From Amycolatopsis sp. NBC_01488 (GTDB lineage Bacteria > Actinomycetota > Actinomycetes > Mycobacteriales > Pseudonocardiaceae): DNA of 64,000 nt. Positions within the stretch are counted from its first letter, which is position 1. Every line of letters starts with the position of its first letter. Positions 41,248 through 50,094 of the stretch are shown here, piece after piece. The stretch is taken from contig NZ_CP109434.1 of assembly GCF_036227105.1 (NCBI RefSeq), positions 4,406,001-4,470,000 on the forward strand, in the 5' to 3' direction. A program made the position numbers and the translations under genes. The notes under the pieces were generated by a model. The model had not been told where the DNA came from and ran no database searches. It was given only the letters and a program-made list of their open reading frames with translations.

Positions 41248-41562
41248 TCACGGCAGGATGGCGGCCATGCCGAGCGTGATGAGTTTTCGTTCCACCGCTG
41301 TGGATGGCAATAGCACCAGCTGGCAGCGGCCTCCGCTGTGGCCGATGTGATCGAGGAGCGCTGCGGCCGCTTCCATGCTGAAGTAGTCCACATTGGTGAG
41401 GTCGAGCAGTACGGTGGTGACGCCACTGCGGGTGGCCTCGGCGAGGACGGCGGCGAACAGGCTCGCGTCGAGCGGGCCCCACCCCCGCAGCGTCACCGAT
41501 TGGCCGGCCAGGGAGGGGCTCTCGAACTCCACCCCGCTCGTATCGGCGCGGAAACTCGTCAT
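41248..41562 (-). CDS. STAS-domain anti-sigma-factor antagonist
   Basis: 104 residues. The STAS fold is seen in VTLRGWGPLDASLFAAVLAE, TTVLLDLTNVDYFSMEAAAA (the usual phospho-site DSSG-type loop reads YFSMEA, with one Ser) and QLVLLPSTAVERKLITLGMA. Such proteins bind anti-sigma HATPases and are switched by phosphorylation of that Ser. RsbQ/RsbP-like and HATPase genes are a few kb away. A decayed paralogue lies at 44870-45110. Confidence 0.82.
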   Translation of the reverse strand: MTSFRADTSGVEFESPSLAGQSVTLRGWGPLDASLFAAVLAEATRSGVTTVLLDLTNVDYFSMEAAAALLDHIGHSGGRCQLVLLPSTAVERKLITLGMAAILP

Positions 41563-42165
41563 CCGTGTCTCCGCATCTCGGGGACGGAGGTGAGCGAGCA
41601 GCTGAAGCGGGGCCCGTCCAGTTGATCAGCCGACGCCATGCCATTGCTCCCTTCAACGCGCCGGGCAGCGGGTACCCGCGCCGTCCGCGGACATGTGGTC
41701 GACTCCATTCTAATGCGATCATCCGGAACCGCATGAGGTAGTCAGCGGCGGTCTCGTTCCGTTCGTGGCGGCGCTGCCGGATCTCGTCGTCGGCCTTCGA
41801 GGCGACTCTCCACGGTTCCCGCAGGCACCCCGGCCGTGTGTTGAGCCGGCGCGGGTGGACATCGAGCGAGCCAGGGCGCGGCGGCCCGACGTCGGTAGTC
41901 TCGCGACGGACATCCGCCAGAGCGTCGCCCACCAGCTCGGTAAGCTCAGCCAGCCCCGGCCTGGTCCGGGCGCCGGCAGGGCAAACGGCAGATCCACTAC
42001 ATCAACGGCCCGCACGCCTCGCAATGGCGGCTCGCCGTCGAACACCAGCGGGCACTCTGCGCGCCACGCCGGCGCACGGGAGCTCGGTGGTGACCGGTGC
42101 ATGAGAAGCCCGCCGGTGGGGTACCCGTCGGTCCGGCCGATGTGGACACGGGAAAAGGAGCGGTC
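41563..42165. other. No supported gene
   Basis: About 600 bp. A minus-strand frame contains LTELVGDALADVRRETTDV, which looks like a short coding remnant, but there is no start signal and codon use is poor. The last part is the leader of the small membrane protein (AAAAGGAG before its ATG). Confidence 0.3.
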
Positions 42166-42327
42166 ATGGGATTGCTGATCGGGTTGCTGGTCGTCTGGGC
42201 GGTATTGGTGGTTTTGGGCGCCGTCGTCAAGGGCCTGTTCTGGCTGATCATCGTGGGGGCCGTGCTGTTCGTGGCCACCGGGGTGATCGGGTTCGTCAAG
42301 CGGAAAGCGCTGAGCGGCCGCGGGTGA
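42166..42327 (+). CDS. Small two-helix hydrophobic protein
   Basis: 53 residues from the ATG at 42166, AAAAGGAG 5 bases before it. The sequence is nearly all membrane helix (LLIGLLVVWAVLVVLGAVV, LFWLIIVGAVLFVATGVIGF) with a basic RKALSGRG tail. It resembles the short hydrophobic proteins common in actinobacteria, whose role is unknown. Confidence 0.75.
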   Translation: MGLLIGLLVVWAVLVVLGAVVKGLFWLIIVGAVLFVATGVIGFVKRKALSGRG

Positions 42328-42416
42328 TGTGATGCCTTCGCGATCCGCGCCGCGAGGCAGGCGCGGTTCGCGACGATCGGTGCACCGGTTGGGGTTCCCG
42401 GGCCTCGAGCCGTGGT

Positions 42417-42542
42417 GACCGGGTGGCCGCGCGGATCACTGGCTGGACCGCGCACATCATCGAGCAACCGGCGGCGAACAGCCTGGTCCGCCTGTCGAGC
42501 ACCTACGGCGGTAAGCCTCAGCGGGTGGTCGTCGGCACTTGA
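42417..42542 (+). pseudogene. C-terminal fragment of a citrate/methylcitrate synthase
   Basis: The frame reads DRVAARITGWTAHIIEQPAA, NSLVRLSSTYGG and ends at TGA 42540-42542. R-I-x-GW-x-AH-x-x-EQ with N-x-L-x-R-x-S-x-Y is the conserved C-terminus of citrate synthase-like enzymes. Nothing of the rest of the gene is present upstream, so this is a scar of a deletion or transfer. Confidence 0.65.
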
Positions 42543-42746
42543 TCCCGAGGACCCCGCAGATCACCACCTCGCGATGGCGGGTCGGCCGAAAAGTACTGGT
42601 GTCACGGAACGGATAGCCGTGTAGCCGAGCGCGTCCGCCAAGGCGAGCACTGCTGCACCGGCCGCCTCGCCGTGTGTCCACGCCCTGTCCTGGGCGATCG
42701 CCTCGCCGTCCCGCATCACCCGATCGACCGCGTGGGGCGCATGCGT

Positions 42747-43109
42747 TCATTCGCCGACGTCGCGGTGCCGGATGTCGCGGAAGGCGCGCGGGCGGATCCC
42801 CGCACTGATGCTGACCGGGTCGAAGGTGTCGAGGATCAGCTCACGCCAATCGGTGGCACCGAACCAGTCTTCGGTCATCAGATGCGCGGTCCAGTGCAGA
42901 TATGCCGGCCAGGTCCGAATCCGCTCCACCGCGATCCGATAACCTCCACCTGGTTCGCACCGATCGTGGGTGATCCGCCACCGGGGCCGCCGGTCCGCGG
43001 CCGCGAGGGACGCGCTGGGCGAGGTCCGTTCTCCGCGCCCGCCGCCCTCCGGGTGCCACCACACGGCGCCCGCGCCGTCTTCGATCAGCAGCAGGCACAC
43101 ATCGCACAC
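42747..43109 (-). CDS. Hypothetical protein
   Basis: About 120 residues if a GTG at 43107-43109 is used (another at 43100). The frame reads VCDVCLLLIEDGAGAVWWHP, RIAVERIRTWPAYLHWTAHL and TEDWFGATDWRELILDTFDP and is balanced in composition, unlike neighbouring shadows. I do not recognise a family. There is no clear ribosome site, so it may be a fragment. Confidence 0.35.
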   Translation of the reverse strand: MCDVCLLLIEDGAGAVWWHPEGGGRGERTSPSASLAAADRRPRWRITHDRCEPGGGYRIAVERIRTWPAYLHWTAHLMTEDWFGATDWRELILDTFDPVSISAGIRPRAFRDIRHRDVGE

Positions 43110-43855
43110 GGCGAGCAGGTCCTGCTGGACCCCAGCCTGCTCAGGCCCGGCCACGGCCGGCACCACGTCCTCCGCTTGTCCCGGCTCGCCCTCACCCCGA
43201 TGCCGACACCGTGAGTTGGGCACCGGATCCACCGATCCTCCGTCCGGGGGCGGCAAGGCCGGTGTGGCACGAACCGCGGCCTTCGGGCAAGTCGACGCCG
43301 TCGGCAGCCGGACCGGCGCCCGCGGCGGTGCTGCAGACGCCATGTCTTCCTCCGTCGCGATCGCGCGTTACAGGCTTGTCATACACTGGCGCGTGCGAAA
43401 GCGCATGGTGAACCCGCCGGGTCCGACCGGGTCGGATGAACCTAGCGACACCGAGCGGGATGCTCGTTCTTCATCGGCTTCGACCCCGACGAGTCGCCGG
43501 GCAGACGCGTGCAGGCTTGCGTCAGGTTGCCGCGTCCGAGGCCAAGCGCGTTCGAAGCCGCAACGACTCGGTTCACTAGTGGCCGGTGCCCAAGGGAGGC
43601 ATGCCATCAAAGATGGACACAGCGCGTCCTCACGTACCGCAGGCCGACGCGGACGGTTCACTTGATCGAGCAGGGTTCACTTACACCAATTTCCAGAGTC
43701 CGGTAACGGAAAGTGCGCAAACTCCTTCTCGCTGAGCCAAAGCGGTACATCAAATGCCGCCCCCGATTTCATCGGATCGCCGCAGGGTATCAAGAAAGGG
43801 GCGGTACCGAACTGGCACCCCGGCAATCAGGACACGGCTCAGAAAGGCGGTCGAC
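43110..43855. other. No supported gene
   Basis: About 750 bp. Frames are fragmented and Arg/Pro-rich. The final 40 bases are the leader of the 68-residue small protein. Confidence 0.3.
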
Positions 43856-44062
43856 ATGAACGAGATTGCTGCAGCAAGGGGTGCGGAGCGGCAAATTGCG
43901 GAGCACGCGGCCGAACACAACCAAATAGCCTACGCCCAGGTGTACGCAACATTGAGCGTTGCCGCAGCCATCGACCGACTCGCCACCACGCTGGCGGGGC
44001 GCGGCGTTGCCGCGGCGGGTGAACACGAATCTCACCCCCGCAGGATCCGAACGCGGCCCTGA
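43856..44062 (+). CDS. Small conserved protein, paralogue A of the AEHAAEHNQ pair
   Basis: 68 residues from the ATG at 43856 with AGAAAGG upstream. The core RQIAEHAAEHNQIAYAQVY and ATLSVAAAIDRLATTLAGRG is shared almost unchanged with the protein encoded at 49299-49502, including about 85% DNA identity in the core. The product is helical and soluble. I do not recognise a family. The conserved core against divergent ends indicates a real protein under selection. Confidence 0.7.
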   Translation: MNEIAAARGAERQIAEHAAEHNQIAYAQVYATLSVAAAIDRLATTLAGRGVAAAGEHESHPRRIRTRP

Positions 44063-44869
44063 CCGGCGACTTGCTGCGTAAGAGTCAACCGCGCGCGGTG
44101 TTCGGTGCCGGCCCCGGCCACAACTCGCGCCGAGGTCCCCGACGGAGTCACCCGACCCGGACCGCAGGCCGCACCCCTAATCGCGCCGACGTCCATGCAA
44201 GCCGGACCTGTCGGGTAGCGACCATGCCACCGAAGACGCACCAGCAGCCCGACACCGCCATCGGCTGGGCCGCTGTGCCGAATCGTTCGACTACCACAGC
44301 GACACCGGCCAGGACGCCGTCGATTCCGCCTGCTCGCCCGCGCCGCTCCGTCGGCTCACACACTTGCCGTCGACAGGACCACCGCGAGCGCCCCACGAGG
44401 AGCGACAAGTCCGGTCGACACCGTCACGACGGATCGATGATCTCCACGATCGTCCCTCGCCGGACAAGGGTGGGTTCGGCATCCGAGGGAGCACCGTCTG
44501 CCTGAACCGGTATCCAGGTCTCCATCGTGTAGCGATCGAAGACCCCAGCGCCGGAGACTGTGCCGGTCAGGCACCCACGCGAGGTATCGACATCACGAGG
44601 CCGAGCCCGGTAGGCAACGCGCGTGCCGTTGCGCAGGTCGCGGAAGGAACCGTCCACATGACCTCCCCGAACCCCGATTTCGCCCTGGTCGTGCAGCCAC
44701 GGTAGCCAGCAGGACAAACGTGTGCCATCCCGAAGTCGGGTGAATCCGCGATCCCGCGATCCGACCCCGGGCGGTCGCGGATCGTCCTCAAACAACTGGA
44801 GTGCCGCGCAGGCACCTGTCCGACTGAAGCGACCATCGACTTCGCCGACGCTATGAACCCTCACTACGA
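44063..44869. other. No confidently supported gene
   Basis: About 800 bp. A minus-strand frame ending at 44424 contains DRYTMETWIPVQADGA and LVRRGTIVEIIDPS near its end, which could be the C-terminus of a real protein, but its start and family are unclear. Confidence 0.3.
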
Positions 44870-45110
44870 CGACCCGTGCCCGGTGTACTGCCTCGGCCGG
44901 TTTCGCCTGGCGCGTCGAGTCACCATCGTCGTACTCGATGCGACCGGTGTGGACTACGTCAGTATGGAAGCGGCCCCGTGTGCCTCGAGCGCGCCGGCCA
45001 TGCCGAAGCCCGCTGCCGAGCGGTTCTGCCGCCTCCGCGGCGGTCGAACGAAACATCTCATGCCGGGCATGGATGCGGTGGTCCGGGCAAGCAGCCGCAG
45101 GCACAAGGAT
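44870..45110 (+). pseudogene. Decayed STAS-domain gene
   Basis: VTIVVLDATGVDYVSMEAA is a clear match to TTVLLDLTNVDYFSMEAAA of the STAS protein at 41248. The continuation is split over the other two frames (LERAGHAEARCRAVLPP, then SAAVERNISC). Several indels and no proper start make this a decayed paralogue. Confidence 0.6.
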
Positions 45111-45126
45111 GTGCCGGCGGCTCGCG

Positions 45127-45666
45127 CTACGACGCGCGTGACCGACCTCGATCGTCGTCACTGCCGACGGCGAAGGTGTCTAGCTTCGTGCGCAAGTCTT
45201 CGACGCTGCGTCCGGTGAGGACCGACAGCGGCCGAAGCGCTTCTTCGTGGAGTTCGCGGTACGCAAGGCCGCCCTGCCGGACCAGCGCCCACGCCCACCG
45301 CCGTAGCCCCCGAAGAGCCGGTGATCGATCTGCGCTGACGGCACGCAGGTCGACGGTGACCACCCACGGGGTTCCCGAGGCCATCCGCTGGCTCACGCGA
45401 GCCAGCAGGGTGGGAGCGTCCTCGCCGAGCGCACCGCAGACTTGGGCGAGCCGGACCACCGAGCAATGGCGGGTGCCCAGCTCGTAGGTCGCCAAGGTCT
45501 GGACGGCGATCAGCGAGCCGAGCCGGTCGACGAGCTGCTGCCGGGTGTAACCGCGGCTCCGGCGCAGCAGCCGCAGCTCGTTGCCCAGGCAGCGTCGGTA
45601 GGCTTGGTCGAAACCGTCACCGCCGACATCGGCGACGGATCGCGGGACCGGAGAGGGGACGGGCAT
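45127..45666 (-). CDS. XRE-family HTH regulator
   Basis: 179 residues from the ATG at 45664-45666. The HTH is LGNELRLLRRSRGYTRQQLV, DRLGSLIAVQTLATYELGTR, typical of XRE proteins; the C-terminal half (ALRGLRRWAWALVRQGGLAY, RELHEEALRPLSVLTG) is specific and unassigned. It is divergent from the RsbQ/RsbP-like pair, 145 bp away, and could control it. Confidence 0.82.
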   Translation of the reverse strand: MPVPSPVPRSVADVGGDGFDQAYRRCLGNELRLLRRSRGYTRQQLVDRLGSLIAVQTLATYELGTRHCSVVRLAQVCGALGEDAPTLLARVSQRMASGTPWVVTVDLRAVSADRSPALRGLRRWAWALVRQGGLAYRELHEEALRPLSVLTGRSVEDLRTKLDTFAVGSDDDRGRSRAS

Positions 45667-45811
45667 ATAGCGAAGACTTCGCCACGTGCCTCCTGTGACG
45701 CCATACGGTTTTTGATCACCCGAGCGGACTACCCGGTTTCGCCGGGCCGCCCGGCGAAGTTTCCGCTGCCTGGTGATCACGCGGGGCGTTCAGCGTGGCA
45801 AGATGTGCCGG

Positions 45812-46612
45812 ATGAGCATGCGGACCAGGAACAACGTGGTCGAGACCGGGCGCGAAGACGGGCCGGTCCTGCTGCTGGCCCACGGTTTCGGCTGCGACCA
45901 GAACCTCTGGCGCCTCGTCGTTCCCGCCCTCGCGCAGCGGTACCGCGTGGTGCTGTTCGACCACACCGGCGCCGGCCGCTCGGACCTGTCCGTCTGGACC
46001 CCGGAGCGCTACGGCACCCTCGACAGTTACGCCGACGACATCCTGGCCCTGTGCCACGAACTGGACCTGACCGACGTCGTGCTCGTCGGGCACTCGGTCA
46101 GCGCGATGATCGCGGTGCTGGCCGCCAACCGCGAGCCGGACCGGTTCGCGAAGCTGGTGCTGCTCACGCCGTCCCCGTGCTACATCGACGACGAGGACTA
46201 CCGAGGCGGGTTCAGCCGCGAAGACATCGACGAACTGCTCGAAGCGCTGGAGTCGAACTACCTCGGCTGGTCGGCGACGATGGCGCCGGTGATCATGGGC
46301 AACCCGGACCGCCCGGAACTGGGCGAAGAGCTGACGAACAGCTTCTGCCGCACCGACCCCGCGATCGCCCGCGTCTTCGCGCGCGCCACTTTCCTTTCCG
46401 ACAACCGCGCCGACCTCGCGAAGGTCTCCGTGCCGACGCTCATCCTCCAGTGCTCCAGCGACGCCATCGCACCGCCCGAGGTCGGGCAGTTCACCCACGA
46501 GCAGATCACCGGCAGCCAGCTGGTGACGCTCGACGCGACCGGGCACTGCCCCCAGCTCAGCGCACCCGAAGCCACCACCGCCGCGATCACCGCGTTCGTG
46601 GACAGGCCGTGA
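45812..46612 (+). CDS. rsbQ: RsbQ-like alpha/beta hydrolase
   Basis: About 266 residues from the ATG at 45812 (others at 45803 and 45818). It shows the RsbQ pattern: VLLLAHGFGCDQNLWRLVVP, VVLFDHTGAGRSDLSVW, nucleophile Ser in LVGHSVSAMIAVLAANR, acid in CSSDAIAPPEVG and His in ATGHCPQLSAPEA. In Bacillus, RsbQ works with the PAS phosphatase RsbP in energy-stress activation of sigma-B. Here the stop overlaps the start of an RsbP-like gene (GTGA at 46609-46612), so the pairing is conserved. A relic of a second copy lies at 49608-49778. Confidence 0.93.
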   Translation: MSMRTRNNVVETGREDGPVLLLAHGFGCDQNLWRLVVPALAQRYRVVLFDHTGAGRSDLSVWTPERYGTLDSYADDILALCHELDLTDVVLVGHSVSAMIAVLAANREPDRFAKLVLLTPSPCYIDDEDYRGGFSREDIDELLEALESNYLGWSATMAPVIMGNPDRPELGEELTNSFCRTDPAIARVFARATFLSDNRADLAKVSVPTLILQCSSDAIAPPEVGQFTHEQITGSQLVTLDATGHCPQLSAPEATTAAITAFVDRP

Positions 46613-47832
46613 TCCGCGAAGCGGGAGAAAGCGCCGACCACGGAAGTGACGCCGATCCCGCGTTCTCGGCGCTGCTCGAAGACAGCGCCGAGGACCTCTA
46701 CGAGAACGCCCCCTGCGGCTACCTCTCAACCCTGCTGGACGGGACGATCGCCAAGATCAACGCCACGCTGCTGGACTGGCTGGGGTACACCCGCGAGGAG
46801 CTGGTCGGCCGGCGGCGGTTCTCCGACCTGCTCACCGTCGGCGGCCGCCTCTACCACGAAACGCACTTCGCGCCGCTGCTGCGCATGCAGGGCGAGCTCG
46901 GCGGCATCGCCGTAGAGATGAAGACAGCGGACGGCGCACGGCTGCCGGTGCTGGTGACCTCGAAGGTCAAGACCAGCCCGGACGGAGAGGCTCAGCTGAT
47001 CCGCACCACGGTGTTCGACGCGCACGACCGGCGCGCCTACGAGCAGGAGCTGCTCCGGGCCCGCAACGAGGCCGAGCGCGAACGCGACCGGGTGGACCGG
47101 CTGGCGAAGACCCTGCAGCGGACGCTGCTGCCGCCGACCTTGCCCGGCGTGCCCGGCATGCAGGTGGCGGCCTACTACCACCCGGCGTCGGAAGACCAGG
47201 TCGGCGGCGACTTCTACGACTTGTTCCCGCTGACCGGCGACATGTGGGGGTTCTTCCTCGGCGACGTGTCCGGCAAGGGCGCAGGGGCCGCGGTGGTGAC
47301 CTCGCTGGCGCGTTACACGCTGCGGGCGGCCGCGGTGCACGACTCGGACCCGGTCGCCGCGTTGCGGACGCTCAACACCGTCCTGCACCAGGAATTCCAG
47401 GGCCCCGACCCGCGGTTCTGCACCGTCTTGCACGGCCACGTCCGGCCGCACGACGGCGCCGGCGCTACGATAACCCTGGCCGGCGGCGGCCACCCGCCCG
47501 CCTTGCTCATCCGCGCCGACGGGACGCCCTCGTTCCTGGAAGCCCGGGGCGGGCAGCTGGTAGGCCCCCTGCCCGTCGCCCGGTTCGCCGCGGTCACCGC
47601 CGTGCTCCAGCCCGGTGACACCGTGCTCCTGTACACCGACGGGCTGACGGAAGCTCGCACTCTCGGCCGCCGCCGCTACAGCGAAGAACAGCTGCGGGCA
47701 GACCTCACCGGCCTGGCACCGACCACCGCGCCCGCGGTGATCCATGCGGTCACCGAGCTCCTGGCCGGCTTCGGGGACGGCGTCGAAGACGACACCGCAC
47801 TGCTCGCGATGAGCGTCCCGCTTCAACCGTGA
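46609..47832 (+). CDS. rsbP: RsbP-like PAS and PP2C-type phosphatase
   Basis: 407 residues from a GTG overlapping the rsbQ stop. An N-terminal PAS domain (LYENAPCGYLSTLLDGTIAK, INATLLDWLGYTREELVGRR) leads through a coiled-coil (EQELLRARNEAERERDRVDR) to a SpoIIE/RsbU-like phosphatase: VGGDFYDLFPL, GDVSGKGAGAAVVTS, AGGGHPPALLI, LLYTDGLTEAR, EDDTALLAM. Metal-binding Asp residues are present. It should dephosphorylate a STAS antagonist, perhaps the one at 41248, in response to a signal relayed by RsbQ. Confidence 0.93.
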   Translation: MIREAGESADHGSDADPAFSALLEDSAEDLYENAPCGYLSTLLDGTIAKINATLLDWLGYTREELVGRRRFSDLLTVGGRLYHETHFAPLLRMQGELGGIAVEMKTADGARLPVLVTSKVKTSPDGEAQLIRTTVFDAHDRRAYEQELLRARNEAERERDRVDRLAKTLQRTLLPPTLPGVPGMQVAAYYHPASEDQVGGDFYDLFPLTGDMWGFFLGDVSGKGAGAAVVTSLARYTLRAAAVHDSDPVAALRTLNTVLHQEFQGPDPRFCTVLHGHVRPHDGAGATITLAGGGHPPALLIRADGTPSFLEARGGQLVGPLPVARFAAVTAVLQPGDTVLLYTDGLTEARTLGRRRYSEEQLRADLTGLAPTTAPAVIHAVTELLAGFGDGVEDDTALLAMSVPLQP

Positions 47833-47842
47833 CCCGCTGAGA

Positions 47843-48660
47843 TCAGCGCTGCTGCAGGTAGACGCGAACGGTGGTGCCGCAGTTACCGGTATGGGTGCGC
47901 ACCAGGTCGGCGAGAGCGTGGACCAGCAACAGACCACGGCCCCCCAGCTGACCGGGATCCGCCGGACGACGGCCCGCCAACGGGTCGGCCAACCGGCCGG
48001 TGTCAGAGACCTGACACACCACGTGCCCATCCTCCGGCCACACACTGACCGTCGCAGGGCTCCCGGCCTGGGTCAAGCTGTTCGTGACCCGCTCACAGGC
48101 GATGAGTTCGAGATCGCTCGCCTGCTCCGGCGTGAGACCGTGACGACGCCCCTGGTTGACGGTGAACTCCCGGACCGTCGGAAGCTCGGTCACACCGCCG
48201 GCCGTGCAGGTCGCGACGGCCATGGAAGCGTCAAGCGGGAGGTTGTACCGTTCGATCGCCGTGTCGGGTGCTTACCCGGGAGCTGGGCACTTCTTGGCCG
48301 GCTTCCCACACCCATGGATGGGTCGCTTCGGCATCGACCAGGACACCGACGTCGAGGCGGTGCGCATCGTAGGGACAGACGATGGTGACGTCCCGGTCGG
48401 CGAAGGCAGCGTTGATGAGCGCCTCGTGCTGGACGCAAGCGCGAACTCGGCAGCACTTCGCCCCGGGCCAGACGAGCTCGCCGATGATGCGTGCGTGCCG
48501 TGCGGGATGCCGATCGGCGAACGCACGCAAGACGTGCGCGATGATCCTGCCGGGATTGCGACCGGCCGAGATCATATCGAGCAGGTGCACATGATCCGCC
48601 AGCGCACCCAGCTCGCGCTTCAGCAGCGCCAGCCGATCGCCGGGAACGGCCGCCGCGACC
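47843..48660 (-). pseudogene. MEDS-domain and HATPase (anti-sigma kinase-like) gene, truncated and frameshifted
   Basis: The C-terminal part (48223 to 47843) is an RsbW-like HATPase: GLTPEQASDLELIACERVTN, VCQVSDTGRLADPLAGRRPA, GGRGLLLVHALADLV. Upstream, in another frame, is a MEDS sensory domain: PGDRLALLKRELGALADHVH, LLDMISAGRNPGRIIAHVLR, then AFADRHPARHARIIGE. A one-base lesion separates them near 48270-48285. MEDS sequence continues without a break to 48660 and ends exactly where the 280-bp repeat begins, so the 5' end of the gene was removed by that event. The remaining HATPase is probably not functional. Confidence 0.85.
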
Positions 48661-48940
48661 GGCGGCGAATACAGCTACCACCGCGTCGCCGACGAGCTGC
48701 TTGACATTTTCCTGCACGGGGTCCGGCCCCGCTGATCCGTCGCGAAGCGGTCGAACACCTGGACGATGCTCATGCGCAGGCGACCGCCACTCGATCCGGT
48801 GATCATCACGCCTGGCCGTCACGACGGGGCGGCCGGGCCCTCTTCTTCGGTGCTGAGGTGATCGATGCGGCACGCCCCCCGACCGTTTCGATCACATCAG
48901 CCGGCTCGGCGGCAGGATCCCCCCACTTGCCGCCGAGCCA
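48661..48940 (+). repeat. 280-bp perfect direct repeat, copy 2
   Basis: Identical to 34176-34455. It abuts the truncated MEDS gene at 48660/48661 and ends at 48940, beyond which sequence differs from that after copy 1. From 48941 to 49298 I see no gene except the leader of the next small protein. Confidence 0.97.
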
Positions 48941-49298
48941 ATCGGCGCCGCCCCCGCTTCCGACGACGGCAACCGTAGCCGCCCGGTTGCCAGGCCGAGC
49001 ACAGCCGGCTGGTGCGAAGGCAGCGCGTCGACCGACCCGAGTGCCTGCGGAACCGACGTCATGACGCAGTGCGGATCAGCACGAGGTAACACCACTTGAC
49101 TGGATCAGGACGGCTAACACCAGGTGGCCGATTGGAATCACCGGAGATGAGCGTTAGGGACTCTCGTTCACCCGAAGATGTAAACCGCAGGCCGGACGAT
49201 TTCCTTGGGCGCCAGCTGGGAATACAACAGGTGTGGGCGCCCGCCATGCGACGGAGCGCCCGGAATCGGGAATACGATCTCCAAGGAAGGCAGCCGAC

Positions 49299-49502
49299 AT
49301 GGACGGAATCACTGCGGTGAAGGGGTCGAGCCGGAAGATCGCGGAGCATGCGGCCGAACACAACCAGCTGGCCTATGCGCAGGTGTACGCGACGTTGAGC
49401 GTTGCCGCGGCGATCGACCGGCTGGCTGCAGCGCTGGCGGGTCGTGATGGAGTCGAGGCCGAGCACGTATCCCACCCTGAAACGGCATGGATGCACCCGT
49501 AG
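49299..49502 (+). CDS. Small conserved protein, paralogue B of the AEHAAEHNQ pair
   Basis: 67 residues from the ATG at 49299 with AAGGAAGG upstream. Core RKIAEHAAEHNQLAYAQVY, ATLSVAAAIDRLAAALAGRD, as in the protein at 43856. Both copies lie near Rsb-type genes or their relics. Function unknown. Confidence 0.7.
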   Translation: MDGITAVKGSSRKIAEHAAEHNQLAYAQVYATLSVAAAIDRLAAALAGRDGVEAEHVSHPETAWMHP

Positions 49503-49607
49503 CACCGAACCGATACCAGGCGCCAGGCCGCTCGCGGGTCAACCGCCCGACCAGTGTCGGCGCGCGACCGTCGCCAGGTCGGCGAGGCGTCGGAGAGGAA
49601 CGTGAGA

Positions 49608-49915
49608 CGGGCGGTGCAGGTTGCTCATGATCATCGGCGCCGCCATCGGCGCCGCCCAGCCGATGCCGTTCGGCTCCAGCCCCTCAAGAAACTCGCGATG
49701 TCCTCGCGGCTGAACCCGCTGCGGTAATCCTCGTCGTCGAACCGGTTCGGTTGGCGGCCAGTACCGCGACCGTCGCGCTGACGTCCATGCACACGACCGG
49801 GCGGGCGGCGTCGCGCGGCTGGGCGTAGACCGCGAGCACGTCCTCCATGCGGGCGGCGAACTCCGCGTTCGCCCGCGGCGGGATGTTCCAGCACTTTCTC
49901 AGATGAGGGCGCAGT
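49608..49915 (-). pseudogene. Relic joining an IS630 transposase piece to an rsbQ piece
   Basis: On the minus strand the sequence from about 49905 reads PPRANAEFAARMEDVLAVYA and QPRDAARPVVCMD, a segment typical of IS630-family transposases just before the second catalytic Asp. It then passes into VSATVAVLAANR and, after a frame change, DDEDYRSGFSREDIASFL and EPNGIGWAAPMAAPMIMSN, all corresponding to internal parts of the RsbQ protein encoded at 45812. Residues between them are deleted. Nothing here can encode a functional product. Confidence 0.7.
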
Positions 49916-50094
49916 TCCGCTTTTTAGGACCCGGCGATGGTGGAGTGGTCCAGGCTCGGGATGCCCTCGGTGAGTTCAACATGCTTTTCCGTCAACCCGC
50001 AACGACCATCGGGCATGCCCCGCCGGCGGTTGTGAGCATGCCAGGGCAGTCAGCCGGGCCTCGACCTCGCCGGTCACCGGGGACGGCACCAGTG

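Noticed and set aside
44424..45161. 245-residue minus-strand frame
   Set aside because: Only the last part looks protein-like, the rest is antisense to the STAS relic, and no start or family is recognisable; left as unassigned.
46258..48045. Long minus-strand frames across rsbQ and rsbP
   Set aside because: Antisense to well-conserved catalytic motifs on the plus strand; no ribosome sites.
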